A stretch of 64,000 nucleotides of DNA from Guillardia theta CCMP2712 (GCF_000315625.1 NW_005434630.1:254559-318558), one strand, 5' to 3'; counted from the stretch's first letter, positions 11,340 to 25,565 are shown. Made by a program: numbers and translations. The notes: generated by a model not told the origin, from the letters alone.

Positions 11340-12965
11340 GCCTCAAGCGCTGTTCAGATAGAGTTGCCATGCATCATGATTAATCTCGTTTAGCAACTGA
11401 TTTCTCGAAGGTTCTTTTCAAGATATTCTGAGACCTATGCACACACATACACACGTATGTGAAAGTAGAAAATTTGAACATACATTTTCACTTGAATTAC
11501 ATCCTTCATGCTGAACAATAACCGTATAGTATTCCTTGTCCAACCGATCCTCTCCAACCTCTATGAGAAGGCACTGAATGGCAGGAATTTCCTCCCTGGT
11601 CTCTCGCTTCTAAGCCATCATTCTGGTTGTATACTATTCACTCTTTATTTGGTTCTTCTGTAGACAACAATACTTTTCCCTGAGTTCCTCTGCACTTACA
11701 CTTAGGCACAGGCTGGCTCTGAGTCAGGTAAAGTCAGCAACTACTCCTCAACTGTGCATCCTGCTTCCATGTCTTGATCCTCCCTCTCCCACTCTCTCCC
11801 TCTTCTCTTCTTCCTATCCTCTACTCAGCAACCCATCTCTCCATCACGCGACCAGCATCACCTGCACTGCTGGAATACCCTACCCCAACCAAGTCCCCCA
11901 AGTATAGTAGAATTATACACCCCTATGTTTGACTTGGAGTACCCAGAGAAATGGTAGGCATCCACTCTACCCCACCCCCACATACGTTTACCAACAAACA
12001 TAGACTAGTTATCCATCTCCACCCCTCCTTTAGAAAAGAAAGTAGGGGGTAGTGACATAAATCAATTGTAACGATAGAACAAGCCTTGTCTGGTACAGGC
12101 TTGAATTGATAAGTAATGTTTCATAAAGAAATAAAATTCAAGTTTTTAGATAAGTATATTAAATAAGTTAGTTAAACAAAACATGGTACAGACATGATAT
12201 AAAGTGTTCTGGAAGAGTACCGCTTTCTACATCCATTTATGAATTTTATAAACCGAATCACATCCCCCATCCCCCATTCAGGCACCCGTCTCCACTTTTT
12301 GGTACCCTACGTCAATCTGAATATACCCCTTTATTTCCCAACCAAATACCGGTATTTGTAGGGTACATGAAGGAGGATCGAGGTATACTACCGGTGAATT
12401 CAATGACCCCTACCCCATGTCCCCCACAATATCCAGGGTCTTGAAACTAGTCCCCAGCATGTCGATGCGGTGAGTTGCGGCGAAACGGCACAAGGAAACC
12501 ATGAGAAGGAGGAGGAGAAGACAGAGGAGAACGGAAAATTGATGAAAAATGCAATACCATGCAGTGAGAAGAGGAGAAACTCCGAGACAAGATGGATCAT
12601 GTAGACGCTTTCTTGCTAAGAAGAATTCACGAATTGGTTGTATGGGAGCGGAAGGGATTTGCAAGCCAAAAGGAAGGGACTTTGAAGTAGGATAAGAACT
12701 GCCCCGTTCACTCAAAGTTACCATACAATGAATGAGGTTTCATAAGTCATATAGAGATATATGATCTTTATATTGTTTGTATCGGTTCGCAGCTGATGCT
12801 ATACCTCTACACTTGCTCTGTACATGGACAATTGAGTGCAGCCTCTCCGATTAATGCTCTCTCTGTGTGTACAAAACATACTTCCATTGATGTTTCCTCG
12901 ATTTTCGTCTCGTGGATGCTTGTACTGCCAATGGAATGTCTGAAAGCCATTGCACCGGTTCCGCA
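11340..12965. other. Noncoding, A+T-rich stretch with TACCCC/ACCGGT tracts
   Basis: No gene is supported. The region is A+T-rich around 12000-12250 and contains several TACCCC-type tracts (about 11880-12060 and 12260-12425). Sequence ACACCCCTATGTTTGA at about 11917 repeats part of the tract near 1850, and ACCGGTATTTGTAGGGTAC lies at about 12347. The upstream side carries the presumed APC7 copy B promoter; the downstream side leads into the selenoprotein gene. Confidence 0.5.
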
Positions 12966-13375
12966 ATGATAGTGGCAGTAACGGGTGAGCGCAGGCCGAA
13001 CAACCTGCGAGTCCTTGTGACTTTCTGTGGAGGGTGAGGATACGCCAAGTATTACCGCCAGCTGAAAGCGGGTGGGAATGAGCTGACTCCATGGTGTTGA
13101 CACTGAAGCGCCGTTGGCAGAGATCCTCAAAGTCTTTCCATCTGGGGTAGAGGTTGATGGCGAGGCCACTCCGCACGTCTCTGGATGGTTGGAAGTTGAG
13201 ATTGTGTATCCTAAAGAGAAGACGAAACTTCTTCATAGCAAGAAGAATGGTCAAGGTAGCTCGAAGCTGGAGGAGTGTGACGATGTGATCAGGGGATGAC
13301 TGATGTTTGTTAGGATACATTGATACTCATGAGAAGCTCCAGAGAATCCTGAAAGGGATTCAAGACGCTGTTTAA
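12966..13375 (+). CDS. SELENOW: Selenoprotein W (Rdx family) with in-frame UGA selenocysteine codon
   Basis: Selenoprotein W is a small thioredoxin-fold redox protein with a CxxU active site. Three exons join in phase: 12966-13071, 13121-13255 and 13314-13375, split by introns of 49 and 58 nt. Near the N-terminus the frame reads VLVTFCGG-UGA-GYAKYYRQL, with Cys at 13026-13028 and the TGA at 13035-13037 exactly where SelW has selenocysteine. Eighteen residues later comes FPSGVEVDGEATP, at the same spacing as in animal SelW. HSKKNGQG is followed across intron 2 by YIDTHEKLQRILKGIQDAV and TAA, the conserved SelW ending. Reading UGA as stop would give a 23-residue peptide, while the frame beyond it is clearly conserved. 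A candidate SECIS hairpin lies about 60 nt after the stop codon. A homolog with Cys in place of Sec exists in other organisms, but here the codon is TGA. Confidence 0.88.
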
Positions 13376-13433
13376 GGAAGGTGAACACCTTTGACCGTAT
13401 TCGGCCAGCTGTCTTGGAGAGAATGCCAAAAAA

Positions 13434-13482
13434 AAACTGACGCTTGTGAACAGTGCCATAACAGCGCTGTGAGCGCGAGTTT
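13434..13482 (+). promoter_or_regulatory. Candidate SECIS element in SelW 3' UTR
   Basis: A hairpin follows the SelW stop by about 60 nt. The apical stem ACAGTGC pairs with GCGCTGT (one G-U pair) around a loop CATAACA that contains the unpaired AA expected in SECIS elements. GTGA lies directly 5' of the stem and TGAG at its 3' end, matching the quartet pattern (NUGA...NGAN). Ten bases separate GTGA from AA. A lower stem can form between AAACT (13434-13438) and AGTTT (13478-13482). The apical stem is shorter than in many SECIS elements, so a folding program should confirm it. Confidence 0.6.
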
Positions 13483-13986
13483 AATGAGAGCTACTCGTAC
13501 ACGTCTCTCCCGGATGATGTGCACAGCTAAAAGGTCTATCACCCTGCTGTGCATTGAATGTATGTAGACGCGTGTGTGATGGTTTCATTGCCTGTGACTC
13601 ACAATTTTTGGTTTGGAATATTGCAATTAAATAAATTAAGATTGAAGAATTCCTATCTCACCAACAAGCTTTGTTGCATTGCAAAGATCGCAACAGGATC
13701 TACAAATGCCATGTGATGAAACAGTGCTCTTCGCGATAGTTTCTGTGCACAATTACTCTCTGTCACGACAATCCTTGATGAACCAAACCAGAACACATCT
13801 GCAGCGCAACAACCAAAGTAGTGCATTTCAAATTAATTTCTTTTGAGCTTAGGGCTTGAAAACTGTTAATTCACTCTAGTGATTCAAATCGTCGCGTTGT
13901 TGATCAATCGTAGGTACGGTCCAATAACGATCCGAATCCAAGCCACCAAAAGTGAACACTTGATAAGCATACTCTGCAAATCACAC

Positions 13987-14653
13987 TTAGGCACCATTTT
14001 CACCAGCGGCTCCCTCCGCATCCATCTTGTTGTTCTCATCACCCCAGTAGTTGTCCAGCTTCTCGTCCAGTGCCTGGTGCTTCGACACGTTCGGATCACG
14101 ACCCATGTAGACGTCCAGCTCTTCATCGAGCTTCTCCCCGTCTTTGCCAGATCGAGCTCCTCCACGTCCTCCACGACCTCCACGTCCTCCTCTCCCACGG
14201 CCTCGCACAGGAGCCGCGCCACGACCGCGCGAGGCGCTTTGAAAAACGGATCAGAAAGTTCCTGCGCCAACTTGTGGGCACTCACCCGCGAGTGGCTCCA
14301 ACACCGCGAACTGCTCCACGTCCACGTCCTCGAGCGCGCATCGGGGCGATGCCACGGAGAGCGCCACGTCCTCTGAGCGCTCCGCGGCCTCTCATGGCCA
14401 TGCCCCTGCCACGAGGAGCCCCGCGAGGAACAGGTGCCCCTCTGACTGGGGCAGGTTGAGCTGGAAAGCGCCTGGAAGCAGACACCACCAACCCGGGTGA
14501 GCAGAAGGACGGATGGAAGAGGGTGGATCACCTGGCAGAAACAGCAGCCTGACGGTTCATGGTGGTGCTCTGCTGCATTTGAGTGAAACGAGCATCAAGG
14601 GTCATAGATCCCGTGCTCATCATCCCCTTGACATTTCTTCCCTTGGGAGGCAT
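13987..14653 (-). CDS. FoP/CHTOP-like RG-rich mRNA export protein
   Basis: Proteins of this type (chromatin target of PRMT1, CHTOP; related C-terminus in ALYREF) bind the TREX complex and RNA and are methylated on Arg-Gly repeats. Three exons join in phase: 14653-14532, 14471-14286 and 14236-13987. The N-terminus has SMTLDARFTQM, like the SLNERFTNM segment of CHTOP. The middle is almost all RG/RGG repeats. The C-terminus carries two copies of the FoP-duplication core, EKLDEELDVYM and QALDEKLDNYW. The protein is about 185 residues and likely nuclear. The gene is divergent from the deoxynucleoside kinase, with a motif-rich 285-bp interval between starts. Which member of the family it matches one-to-one is open. 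Confidence 0.8.
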
Positions 14654-14815
14654 CTTGGCTGTGAGTCAGAGAGGATCAGATGATGTGTCGAGGCTGTCAG
14701 GGATCCGCGAGAAAGAAGCTCGCGAAGGCTGGAGGGGGGAGGGGGGGAGGGGAGGGGACAGGCGGGGACGAGGAGAGGGCGGGAAGAGGAGAGGAATACA
14801 CCTCACCCACCCAGC

Positions 14816-14927
14816 GGTTCCTTACAGTGGCGGTTCCTTATCTGAGTCGGTTTCTTCGATGAGATAGAAGGAACCGGCTCACATTTTTTTAAGTTCCTTT
14901 ACAAGGAACCGCATTTTTTAAGGAACC
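14816..14927. promoter_or_regulatory. Cluster of GGTTCCTT / AAGGAACC motifs in a divergent promoter
   Basis: Between two divergent genes lie two copies of GGTTCCTT (14816-14823, 14832-14839), one near copy (GGTTTCTT, 14848) and three copies of the reverse complement AAGGAACC (14868-14875, 14903-14910, 14920-14927). The arrangement, forward copies on the left and reverse copies on the right, could form a large hairpin or serve as paired binding sites for both promoters. No known factor is assigned. Confidence 0.5.
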
Positions 14928-14938
14928 AGGGCGGAAAC

Positions 14939-16239
14939 ATGCAGCCCGTGGTCGGCTGGCTGCCAGTGCGAACATGCGGGAGGTTGATCCGGATGACTTC
15001 ATGGCTCATGCCAAGGCACAGATGCTTGTCAGAAGCATCGCCTCCTCCAGCCTGCTCCTCTGCAAGGCCCTTGACCAGTCCCCCGTCTCCTGCATCGCCT
15101 GAGCGCCATCCAACCTCTTCGAGGCCTGCTCTGACCATCTCGTTGGAAGGGAATATCGCGGCAGGTCAGCGTGTGCACTTTCCGTCCGCCAAGCTCATCA
15201 GCATGGCAGGAAAGAGCACGTTCCTCAGAGTTCTGCAGAGTCGTTTTCCAGTGTCCACTGTACAGGAACCAGTTGACAAGTGGCAGAAAATATCGAGGTT
15301 TGCCATTGGGATTTCATTCTTGGAGCTGACCATCAGCAGCAACGAGGGAGAAAAGTCAGACAACCTGCTGGATATGTTCTACAAAGATCCGAAACGATGG
15401 GCGTACACCTTTCAGACTTACGCCTTCTTGAGGTGAGAGGGTTGGTGGGATGCATGCCTGACTCAATAGTAGCCGACTGGAAACACAGCTTAGCAAAGAT
15501 TCGTCTCCGTCAAAGATCGTCATCCTCGAGCGATCAGTGGCGTCAGACAAGGAGATCTTCGGTGCGCTGCCCATCTACCCCAGCAGGAACCTGATCTTTG
15601 AGCGCAGCATCGAATTGCTACCGTACAGGCCTGTTCAATGGCGTCGAGGTAGAGTGGCGGACGTCCAGACTGTCTGACGGTCTGACGAGCGAGCAGTGGG
15701 CCCTTTACAGTGAGTGGCATGAGTGGATGATGAAGAGATTTCATCCTGACAGCGAGGTCGACGCCTACGTCTACCTCCGCACAAGGTACGAGGAGGCGGG
15801 GAAAGTATAGCTATCTACTTATCCTCTCCCGAGTTGACGCCATCTTCCTCCTTGCAGGCCAGAAACATGCATGAGAAGGCTGCACAAGAGGGGCAGGGGA
15901 GAGGAGAAGTCCATCCCCCTAGACTATCTGCAGGTGAAGCGCTGAGGGGCAAGGGGGGGGCACGTGACGAGGACGGCAGCAAATCCACGAGAGACACGAA
16001 GAGTGGCTAATGCAGGGAGCAGCGGGCGGGAAGATGGGAGACCGGCTACTGACGAGACGCTCCCGGGGGGATGAGAAACCTGTTCTTGTGGTGGACTGCG
16101 AGCAAGAGGACGACGGGAGATCAGCAAGAGAGGTCAGGGCAGCCGGTGGAGGGCGCCGATGTTTTGACGAGTTTGACAGGAGGAGCTTGTTGGGCAGGTT
16201 AGAGAGTTTCTAGACCGGTGCTTTCCCGGTCATCTATAG
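14939..16239 (+). CDS. Deoxyribonucleoside kinase (dCK/dGK/TK2 family)
   Basis: The enzyme phosphorylates deoxynucleosides for dNTP salvage. Seven exons join in phase: 14939-15164, 15210-15432, 15473-15561, 15629-15785, 15858-15933, 15980-16132 and 16180-16239. The P-loop is split by intron 1: ISLEGNIAA-GKSTFL. Further family signatures follow in order: QEPVDKWQ, RWAYTFQTYAFL, ILERSVASDKEIF (the ERS motif), WALYSEWHEWM, VDAYVYLRTRPETCMRRLHKRGRGEE (lid with Arg residues), IPLDYLQ, HERHEEWL and PVLVVDC. The region between IFG and SEQWALY is longer than usual, so part of exon 4 could be intronic. The start is uncertain: the first 70 residues are Pro/Ser-rich and could be a mitochondrial or plastid presequence, or a different upstream exon may exist. 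Substrate preference cannot be read from the sequence. Confidence 0.85.
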
Positions 16240-16322
16240 AGATGGTACACCTTTAATGCACACGTCTGTCCGGGGACCCTGAATCCCACACCGACACATT
16301 GGTTACTCTATCAGCTATTGAT

Positions 16323-20175
<3,853 letters not shown>

Positions 20176-20518
20176 GACACCTGGCGTACCACGATTCGTC
20201 ACGCATGTCCCCCACCTGATATCCTCCCATCCCCGATTTCTCCTCTCTCCTCCTCTCTCCTCCCTCCTCTCTACCCTCTCCTGACTCCCGTCTTTTCCTT
20301 TTCTCCTCTCTCTCCTCTCTCCTAGTCTTCTTCCTTCCTCCTCTTCTCTTCTTGCCCTCTCCTCGTCTTCGCATCAGCGGTTCCGCATTCAGGCTTAAAA
20401 GGACCTTCGGGCCTCGTCCCCTGCCTTGCCCAGTGTTTGCGGGGAGGTATCAGGGGAGACTGGGAGGTAGATGTAAAAGATGTTGACATGGCAGGTAAGG
20501 GAGAGGGGCGAGCGAGAG

Positions 20519-20860
20519 GTGGAGGAGGGAGGGAGGGAGGGAGGGAGGGAGGGAGGGAGGGAGGGAGCGAGGGAGGGAGGGAGCGAGGGAGCGAGGGAGG
20601 GGCAAAGAGCGAGGGAGGGGCAAAGAGCGAGGGAGAAGAGGGGCGAAGGAGCGAGGGAGGAGCAAGGGAGGGAGCGAGAGAGGGAGCGAGGGAGGGATGG
20701 GCAAAGAGCGAGGGAGGGAGGGGGAAAGGCGAGGGAGCGAGGGGCGAGGGAGCGAGGGAGCGAGGGAGGTGAGAGAGAGCGAGGGAGGGGCGAAGGAGCG
20801 AGCGAGGGAGCGAGCGAGCGAGGGACGGACGGACGGACGGACGGAGATAGAGGAGAGGAG
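20519..20860. repeat. Long degenerate (GGGA)n purine array
   Basis: About 340 bp of nearly pure GGGA/GCGA units fill the space between the TH2-like gene start and the next gene on the plus strand. It ends in a short (GGAC)n run at 20823-20842. Long open frames on both strands here arise from the repeat itself and are not genes. Confidence 0.9.
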
Positions 20861-20948
20861 AGAATTGGAGGATGGCATTGACAGTGTGAAGTGTTTTGAA
20901 CAGCACTCTTCTGTCTGAATTGATTTGCGCATAGAATAACTTCAAGGT

Positions 20949-21637
20949 ATGCAGGTTGCTTCAGTGTTGCTCCCAATCGTCATCAGTTCCTCAACTGCCC
21001 TGCAGCCCCATCGCAGCCTTCGACTGCATGACCTCATGTGTTTTGCTTCAACCTCATCAGGTACCTCGTCATGTACAACTTTCGTGCTAGATGGGTCCCG
21101 TGAAGCGACGACAGGCCTTGCTCCACCGCCTTCAAGAAACCTAAGGCCAACATGCTCGTTGTCTAGCCGACGATCGCTCTTGCTCAGACCGACGTTTTCG
21201 GGGAGAGTCCGGCCTGCAACATCAAAGTTGGCCATGTGCAGCGATGCTGGGGTTGTGGTTGGAGACATTGTAGAGTTCACGGCCGACGATCTCTGTACCG
21301 TTGGCATCGTAGAGAAGATTCGAGATGATTACGTAATGATCCTGCCTCTTGTGCGAAGGGAAGGGATGGGAGAGGAATGCTACGTCGATGAATCTCAACC
21401 CATGGTAACACTTTAGAGCTCTCGAGCACCTGCCGCCCTCTGACCTCCTTTCTCCAGTTCACAGTGTCAAGAGACGTTTGCAGATCGCTGAATGTCTATC
21501 CCAGTCAGCGCGTCGCCTGGTCTACAGCATCGCCGCATCACAATCCTCATGGGGAGGAATCAGAAGATTGCTACTTCATTGAAGACTCCGTCGCAGACAA
21601 CTGTGTCATTCCAGTGAAGTACATTTCAGACACATGA
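20949..21637 (+). CDS. Unrecognised two-exon protein with signal peptide
   Basis: Not recognised. Exon 1 is 20949-21405, from MQVASVLLPIVISSSTAL, a plausible signal peptide, to the donor after DESQPM. Exon 2 starts at about 21460 (TTCACAGTGTCAAG) and ends with VIPVKYISDT and TGA at 21635-21637. Between the leader and the acidic C-terminal half is a Ser/Arg/Leu-rich stretch (about residues 30-95) that looks like a transit region. The C-terminal half, with GDIVEFTADDLCTVGIVEKI and IEDSVADNCVIPVKYI, may be two beta-rich halves of one small domain. A plastid or periplastid destination is inferred only from the leader. Confidence 0.6.
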
Positions 21638-21756
21638 TGCTTCAACTGAAGCCAGTGAAAACTTCCGAGAGGAACATTCTAACGTAGACATCAACTAATG
21701 TACAAATCGAATAAACAGGATATAAAAAGGTTGTGAATACGGCGATTCTCGACCGC

Positions 21757-22556
21757 TCAGCTTTCCATTCCCCTCCTTTGCAGGCGCTGGGACCTGCGAG
21801 CCTCCAGCCTCGCAACCAGCTTGACCTCCTGCTCCATCTGCTGTTGCCTGATGGCATTTTGAAACCTGAACACAAGTCAGCGTGATCTCAACAGTGCCGT
21901 TCGCATCACAGCGCAAGTTGCTTCATGGAGACCTCGACGATGGCACTGCAGGACGTGAGTCGAGCACACGGGAACCGACAGCACACTTACTTGGCTCGCC
22001 TTGTCAGGTCCACTTCGTCGAGGTGTCGGAGGATGTATCTTTGCTTCCAAGTCTCGAAATCTATCAGGCCTCTACAGAATTCTGATCGCCAGACTCGAGA
22101 ACTCCACAAACCTGCAATGACGTCCAACTGCTTCAGACCCTGGAAGCAGCAAGGATACAAGCTTATTCACCGCTCCAAAGGTGTTCTGAAGACTCCCCAA
22201 TTTGCGAACTGTCTCTCCATTTCATGCAGACCTCCTCGCAAAGACAGAGCTGTCCAAGGTCAGAAGAGAATGGTATCAGTGACGAGATCCACCAGCATGA
22301 GAAGATAGTAGTTTTAAGTCAAAGACGTACCTGTCTCGGGCATTTGATCTGCGATAGAATGCAGATGATCAACTCGGTTGGTAGCACTGACATGGAAAGC
22401 ACTTCATTGTTTGCTTCCATTCAATGTGCCCCCCTAAGGGTAAAGAGGATGAGCAGAGATGAAGCAGCTTCGGCTCCTTCCTCGCTCTTGAGCTGCACTA
22501 AATCAAGTAAGATTATCTCTCGACTCCCAGAGTCAGGTAGCTTCATGGAAGGTTAG
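21757..22556 (-). CDS. Unrecognised small multi-exon helical protein
   Basis: Not recognised. Candidate exons on the minus strand are LPDSGSREIILLDLVQLKSE (about 22540-22445), NTFGAVNKLVSLLLPGSEAV (about 22185-22115), LIDFETWKQRYILRHLDEVD (about 22070-21990) and QNAIRQQQMEQEVKLVARLE through QRRGMES and TGA (about 21855-21757). The last two are strongly helical and charged. The 5' exons are poorly defined and the start codon is not fixed. It faces the preceding plus-strand gene tail-to-tail with about 120 bp between stops. Confidence 0.4.
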
Positions 22557-23614
22557 CACACTGCTGCGCTCTTTTTGACGCTCTCTTTCTAGTCGCAGGC
22601 ATACATAAATTATCTCAACAATCTAGACTAGACTGATACTGAACATCACACTATCATACAACTTGTGATATTCTCTCCCTCTCCCTCTCACTCCCTCTCA
22701 CTCCCTACCTTGTACGCTCCCCCCCTCTCCCTTACCTCGTATGCTCCCGCTTTCCCTCTCCCTCTCCCTCTCCCTCTCCCCTCAGGCTCTCCCTCTTCCC
22801 TTGGCTCTCCCTCGCTCGCTCTCTTGCTCTTGCTCCCTGACCCTTTCCCTGACCCTCTCCCTCTCCCTCTCCCCTGCTCTATCCCTCTCTCTCTCTCTCT
22901 CTCTTATTTGATTCACTCCATCTCGACAGCATCTTCGTAGTCTTCTCCTCCTCTTCCTTTCTCTTTTCTACTCAGCTTTCCATCTCACCATGGCTACCAA
23001 CGAATTGAACCATTGAGGAACGGTATGGTTGTGAATTGAGCGAAATATTGCTATCAATTTTTAATAACTATGTACTCAAATAATTTGTAATTCTGTACCA
23101 TGATTAAATTCAATGTGTACAGGTTACATTTACTTTTAATTCTTCAGTACACTCGCTCAGTACTACCTGCCGACCGGGGCCCGGCCTACGGTCCGGGCAG
23201 TCCTGCGGACACTGAGAGTCCTGCACTGAGAGTCGGTGCAAGTGGTAGGGGGATGAGGGGCCAACACACATAGACCCGAAATAGCATCGGCGGGAATGCA
23301 GACCTCAGGTAGAGGATCGAACGAATCACTATGATTGCAAGCTCTTCTCTTCCTTCCAACTTGCCCACCCCCATGCTTCAACTGCATTGTTTCTCATGTG
23401 TATATCGCCATGATGCCGTCTTGCCTTGCAAAGCTTCTCTGCGTCAATTTGCATTCATTTGCTGCGTTGAAAATATGACTTCCTTTTCTGAAATGCATTT
23501 TCGTACCTGATATCCCGTTGGCATGTAGTCGAAAGTTGACAGTGCTGCCAGCATTAGCATTTTGAATGATTGAATCGCGATGCACACTCCCTTGACAACT
23601 GTATTTCAGAAAGG
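22557..23614. other. Noncoding stretch with CT microsatellite and GC island
   Basis: A CCCTCT/CTCTCC pyrimidine array spans about 22670-22905. An A+T-rich part (about 23030-23150) is followed by a CCGGGGCC-rich island at 23160-23215 of the type seen elsewhere in the window. The last part is the promoter side of the potassium channel. No gene is supported. Confidence 0.55.
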
Positions 23615-25251
23615 ATGAGCACTTTGGACGACCTTGAGGAAATGGCACAGAGTGTAAGTGAATTCCTGTTCTATCTTCACTTTCGTTCTACTTGTTTCAT
23701 GTCTTCCGAACCTTAGACATAACTGACTGTATTTGTTTCTAGCCCGTTAGCCAAAATTTCGGATCACGGCACAATCGCCGAGCCTCTGTAGGGAGGATCA
23801 CGTTGGAGGACACTGCCATGGCCAGGAAGGCCTTGACGACATACAGCAGTTTCTCATCGATGGACCAACTCAAACGAAAAGGGGTTTTATCAGGATCGCA
23901 GTCACCTGTTGCTGGTAAGAGCCCCACAACGAAAAGGTCCAGGTTCGAGAAAATTGAATCGGAAGAATCGAAGACAGAAATTCTTAGTGCAGCCGTTGCG
24001 ATTTATCAAGTCCTTTACGCTCCGAAAGGCAGATTATACAACAGGAATGCAAGCGAATGGGCAGAATTACGGACAAAGAATCTCTTCTGGGCCTACATTT
24101 GGACGTTGGCTGGGATGGTTGTGGCTGTTTGGGAGAACGAAGTACTGTGGTCGAATGACCGCACCCCCGATCTTCATACGTTTTGGTTGAAAGTGCTAAT
24201 TGTCGTCACTACCATCATTGCGATGTACTTTTATCGAGAATACTATCGAGCCGCCATTGCTCAGGAAAGGCTGCGAGGAAATCCTCTGCACAATGGGTTT
24301 GTTTCCTATGTCAATCTTCAGGCATGTGGCCTTTACGTGCAAGCTGTTCTCGATTTGCTGTGCCTCTTGCCAATGCCTCTACCATTCTTGGACTTCGAGT
24401 TTGATGTTTGGAATGACTCCTTTGAAGGATCTTGCACCTATCAGATTGATGTGTTCCTTATGGTTGTGATGTTTCTTCGTATCAGAATGTTTCCGCGCTT
24501 CTATGGGGAATGCATCAGCGGACTTGCCAGTGACATCGCAAGAGCTTACGGAAATGTAACAAAGCTTGTCGTTGGGGAATCTTTCATATCCAAATATCTT
24601 CTCACATCCAATTTCAATATGGTTTGTATGCTCTGGCTCCTGCTGATTCTTTTCTATTCGTACTGTTTGATGCTCTTTGAACGGCCGATGGTCTTCATAG
24701 ATGTCCCTCACAGTCGATTGGATCGTTTTGCCAATTGCGTATGGTGCACCGTGATCACCATGACTACTGTTGGTTATGGCGATGTCTTCCCATCGACTCG
24801 TTTCGGCCGGCTCATAGCCATGCTCTCTGCGATATCAGCCATGATCATGGTCGCTGTTTCGACAAACATCGTAAATGTGGTACTTTCACAGCATCGACTT
24901 GAGGTCATGTGCTTGCGAGCTGTCGAGATGTTGGCATCACGTGACGATGTGAAGATCAAGGCAGCAGAGGTCATTCAGGCTGTCTGGCGTGCTTATGCTG
25001 GGCCAGAGCGGAGCAGCAAACGTCGAAAAGGGAGGAAGGTCAGGGACAACGATGAAGTTCTCCTCAAGGTAGTTGCATTCACAGAGGCTTCAAGGGCGCA
25101 CATTACTTCCAAGAACGACTTCAACTCTGATGAGGTGGCCTTGTTGGGGCAGTGTATGAGCATCTCGGATCGTTCCCTGTCTTCTATGGATGGAGTGGTG
25201 GAGAAACTTGATTCGGCCATCGCAAATCTGCAAAAGCTCGACGGATGCTAA
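23615..25251 (+). CDS. SK-like six-TM potassium channel with calmodulin-binding-type tail
   Basis: This channel has six membrane segments and one pore loop. Exon 1 (23615-23653, MSTLDDLEEMAQS) ends at a canonical GTAAGT donor. Exon 2 (23743-25251) joins in phase, giving about 515 residues. Segments seen: S1 LFWAYIWTLAGMVVAV, S2 WLKVLIVVTTIIAMYFY, S3 YVQAVLDLLCLLPMP, S4 FLMVVMFLRIRMFPRFY with few basic residues, S5 MVCMLWLLLILFYSYCLML, the pore with selectivity filter TVGYGD, and S6. The weakly charged S4 and the helix just after S6 (AAEVIQAVWRAY, IQ-like) match the small-conductance calcium-activated (SK) family, where calmodulin binds that helix. A DNDE-rich and Ser-rich coiled tail follows. 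Calcium gating is family knowledge, not shown here. The gene is nearly intronless compared with its neighbours. Confidence 0.88.
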
Positions 25252-25338
25252 TTGCAGGAACCATTTCTTCTCTCTTCTGGATTTTCTTTATTCTTTCGCT
25301 TCATTTTCTCTTCCATAATGAATATCTGTAAATTTCTT

Positions 25339-25385
25339 GATACGTAGCCACAACATGGCCCCGATGATACGTAGCCACAACATGG
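25339..25385. repeat. Direct repeat of 20 bp in K-channel 3' flank
   Basis: GATACGTAGCCACAACATGG occurs at 25339-25358 and again at 25366-25385, separated by seven bases. It lies about 90 bp after the channel stop codon and may be part of the 3' UTR. Confidence 0.85.
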
Positions 25386-25412
25386 TCCCGCTGTCCTCGA
25401 AACTTCCGACGA

Positions 25413-25477
25413 CATAAAAGGTCGAACAAGCTTAGTAACACTAACTTAACTTTGAGTAAACGCTATGACCTTTTATG
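25413..25477. repeat. Inverted repeat with 43-nt loop in 3' flank
   Basis: CATAAAAGGTC (25413-25423) is the exact reverse complement of GACCTTTTATG (25467-25477). The loop contains TAACTTAACTTTGAGTAAA (25442-25460), which recurs exactly at 59913-59931. It could be an RNA hairpin at the 3' end of the channel transcript or the ends of a short mobile element. Confidence 0.7.
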
Positions 25478-25565
25478 TTTCTGCTACAGGATCTGCTCAG
25501 ATCACCCCTGAGATCGCCCAAGGATTAGAGGGTGCGGTATGAGGGTCGCATGCAGGAATACCACG

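Noticed and set aside
13023-13040. The UGA at 13035 as a true stop or a pseudogene mutation in SelW
   Set aside because: The codon falls exactly at the Sec position, both introns close in phase, the C-terminus is conserved, and a SECIS-like hairpin is present.
12799-13320. Minus-strand frames over the selenoprotein locus
   Set aside because: They show no motif, while the plus strand carries three in-phase SelW exons.
13480-13530. Alternative SECIS using ATGA at 13483 and GATGAT near 13514
   Set aside because: Only about four base pairs form and the loop has no AA pair. The hairpin at 13434-13482 fits better.
20322-20976. Pro/Ser/Leu- and Gly/Arg/Glu-rich frames on both strands
   Set aside because: They are translations of the GGGA/GCGA array and carry no biological signal.
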